Assembly: GCA_964352225.1 (NCBI GenBank)
Contig: CAYGRM010000057.1
Coordinates: 1-23,638, forward strand
DNA: 23,638 nucleotides
Source of the DNA: CAJQQY01 sp964352225
GTDB lineage: Bacteria; Bacteroidota; Bacteroidia; Chitinophagales; Saprospiraceae
Direction of reading: 5' to 3'
Made by a program: the position numbers and the translations under genes. Shown piece by piece: positions 22,379 to 23,638 of the stretch. The notes beneath the pieces are model-generated. The model did not search any database. It was not told the DNA's origin and saw nothing but the letters and a program-made list of their open reading frames with translations. Each line of letters opens with the position of its first letter. Within the stretch, counting starts at the first letter, position 1.

Positions 22379-23638
22379 ATGAAAAAACGCTGGACTCTAC
22401 TCTCTTATGATTCCTCCATCGCTCAGCATCTACAAGAAGTTTTGAAAATCAATCCTATCTTTTGTCAAATGCTTGCACAGCGAGGTATCTCTTCTTACGA
22501 CGAAGCTTACCAATTTTTTCGCCCTTCGCTCGAACATTTACATGATCCTTTTTTGATGCAAGATATGGACTTGGCGGTCAATCGACTGGCGATGGCAATT
22601 CAACGAAAGGAAAAAATTTTACTCTATGGAGATTATGATGTTGATGGCACTACCTCTGTTGCCCTAATGTTTTCTTTTCTAAAAAAGTACCATGAGCATT
22701 TAGATTTTTATATTCCAGATCGGTACACCGAAGGTTATGGAGTTTCTTTTGCTGGAATTGATTACGCTTCGCAAAATGATCTGACACTCATCATTGCAAT
22801 GGACTGCGGAATTAAGGCAAATGAAAAAGTCAAATACGCGAAGGAAAAAGGAATTGACTTTATTATTTGCGATCACCATTTACCAGAAGGTGAATTACCC
22901 TCAGCGATTGCAGTCTTGGATCCCAAAAGAGATGATTGCAAATATCCCTACAAAGAATTAAGTGGTTGTGGAATTGCTTTCAAATTGGCACAAGCATTCG
23001 TCGAACAAAACAGTTTGGACACTTCGCAATTGAATGAATTATTAGATTTTGTCGTCATAAGTATTGCCTGTGACATTGTTCCAATGTTGGGTGAAAATCG
23101 AACTTTAGCATTTTGGGGAATGCAGCAATTGAATTCCACTACGCGACCAGGTTTACTAAGTTTAATTGAAGTCAGCCAGAGAAAATTCCCACTCAATGTT
23201 AACGATATCGTTTTTGGATTAGGCCCAATGATAAATGCTGCTGGAAGATTAGCTGATGCTCGCAAGGCGGTCAACTTGCTTTTATCAAAGGATGAAATCG
23301 AAGCAAAAGAAAATGCTAATCTTTTGTACCAACGAAATAAAGCACGAAAAGAAATTGATCTTCAAATCGTTCAAGAAGCACAATTTATTTTAGAGAAAAA
23401 TGAGGAAGACGGCAGTCTTGAAAATCAAAAAAGCATCGTCCTTTTTCAATCTCATTGGCACAAAGGCATTGTTGGAATTGCTGCTGCCCGAATTGTAGAA
23501 AGCCACCATCGGCCTACCATTATTTTAGCAGAGTCAAATGGACTGGCAGTTGGATCAGCTCGCTCAGTCAAAGGTTTCAATATCCATTCTGCGATAAAAA
23601 AGTGTGCAGATCTTTTAATTAATTTTGGGGGGCATGCA
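22379..23638 (+). CDS. recJ: Single-stranded-DNA-specific exonuclease RecJ (3' end outside window)
   Basis: RecJ degrades single-stranded DNA 5' to 3' in recombination and mismatch repair. The frame opens at the ATG of 22379 and stays open for 420 codons to the window edge. The DHH phosphoesterase motifs are clear: GDYDVDGTTSVAL (84-96, metal-binding Asp residues), IAMDCGI (~139-145) and ICDHHLPE (163-170, the DHH motif). LDPKRDDCKYPYKELSGCGIA-type sequence and FGLGPMINAAGRLADA follow. The visible part ends in the DHHA1 motif (NFGGHA), so the core is complete and roughly the last 150 residues are missing. It is divergent from the TlpA-like gene over 188 bases, in which TATATTTA (22347-22354) is a one-mismatch -7 candidate. 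Confidence 0.96.
   Translation, partial: MKKRWTLLSYDSSIAQHLQEVLKINPIFCQMLAQRGISSYDEAYQFFRPSLEHLHDPFLMQDMDLAVNRLAMAIQRKEKILLYGDYDVDGTTSVALMFSFLKKYHEHLDFYIPDRYTEGYGVSFAGIDYASQNDLTLIIAMDCGIKANEKVKYAKEKGIDFIICDHHLPEGELPSAIAVLDPKRDDCKYPYKELSGCGIAFKLAQAFVEQNSLDTSQLNELLDFVVISIACDIVPMLGENRTLAFWGMQQLNSTTRPGLLSLIEVSQRKFPLNVNDIVFGLGPMINAAGRLADARKAVNLLLSKDEIEAKENANLLYQRNKARKEIDLQIVQEAQFILEKNEEDGSLENQKSIVLFQSHWHKGIVGIAAARIVESHHRPTIILAESNGLAVGSARSVKGFNIHSAIKKCADLLINFGGHA

Overview
The window is AT-rich and looks like a chromosomal piece of a free-living member of the Bacteroidota, perhaps of the Saprospiria (the class is inference). The signs are proteins with signal peptides ending in AQ, a type IX secretion (T9SS) C-terminal sorting domain, DUF4270 and DUF4290 family proteins, several promoter elements of the Bacteroidota form TAnnTTTG, and start codons without Shine-Dalgarno sites. 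No tRNA, rRNA, CRISPR array, transposase or phage gene was seen.

Layout. Bases 1-3676 (minus strand) carry two secreted proteins. The first is cut by the window edge and has a Ser-Gly repeat region. The second is a CotH-type kinase with a PKD domain inserted in its kinase fold and a T9SS tail. Bases 4048-6594 (minus) are a two-component operon: a TPR sensor histidine kinase followed by a NarL-type response regulator. Divergent from it, at 6793-7026, is a small gene for a 77-residue peptide with a near-perfect double-glycine leader, which I consider the most novel gene here.

Bases 7349-11011 (plus) hold carB, in a form without the C-terminal allosteric domain, and a short AMP nucleosidase. 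Bases 11167-17941 form a block whose core order (panD-panC, a GT5 glycogen-synthase-like N-terminal half, DUF4270 lipoprotein, glmS) I recall from other Bacteroidota, followed here by DUF4290. panC and panD make pantothenate for coenzyme A; glmS makes glucosamine-6-phosphate for the cell envelope. The glycogen-synthase-like protein has lost every recognisable active-site element. The DUF4290 protein carries an RNDRGG repeat tail.

Bases 18013-19062 (minus) are thiL. The next 840 bases, 19063-19902, lack a protein gene but are rich in structure: promoter-like elements, several hairpins, a plus-strand terminator with nine T residues, and a long inverted repeat. They probably encode a non-coding RNA at about 19450-19711. 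Bases 19903-22190 (minus) encode a TonB C-terminal-domain protein with a GldM-like tail and a TlpA-type thioredoxin. The window ends inside recJ (plus).

Functionally the window mixes core metabolism (pyrimidine/arginine, CoA, amino sugar, thiamine, AMP turnover), DNA repair and cell-surface genes. The parts worth most attention are the leader peptide beside its sensor operon, the putative RNA at 19.5 kb, the glycogen-synthase relic and the unusual domain fusions.
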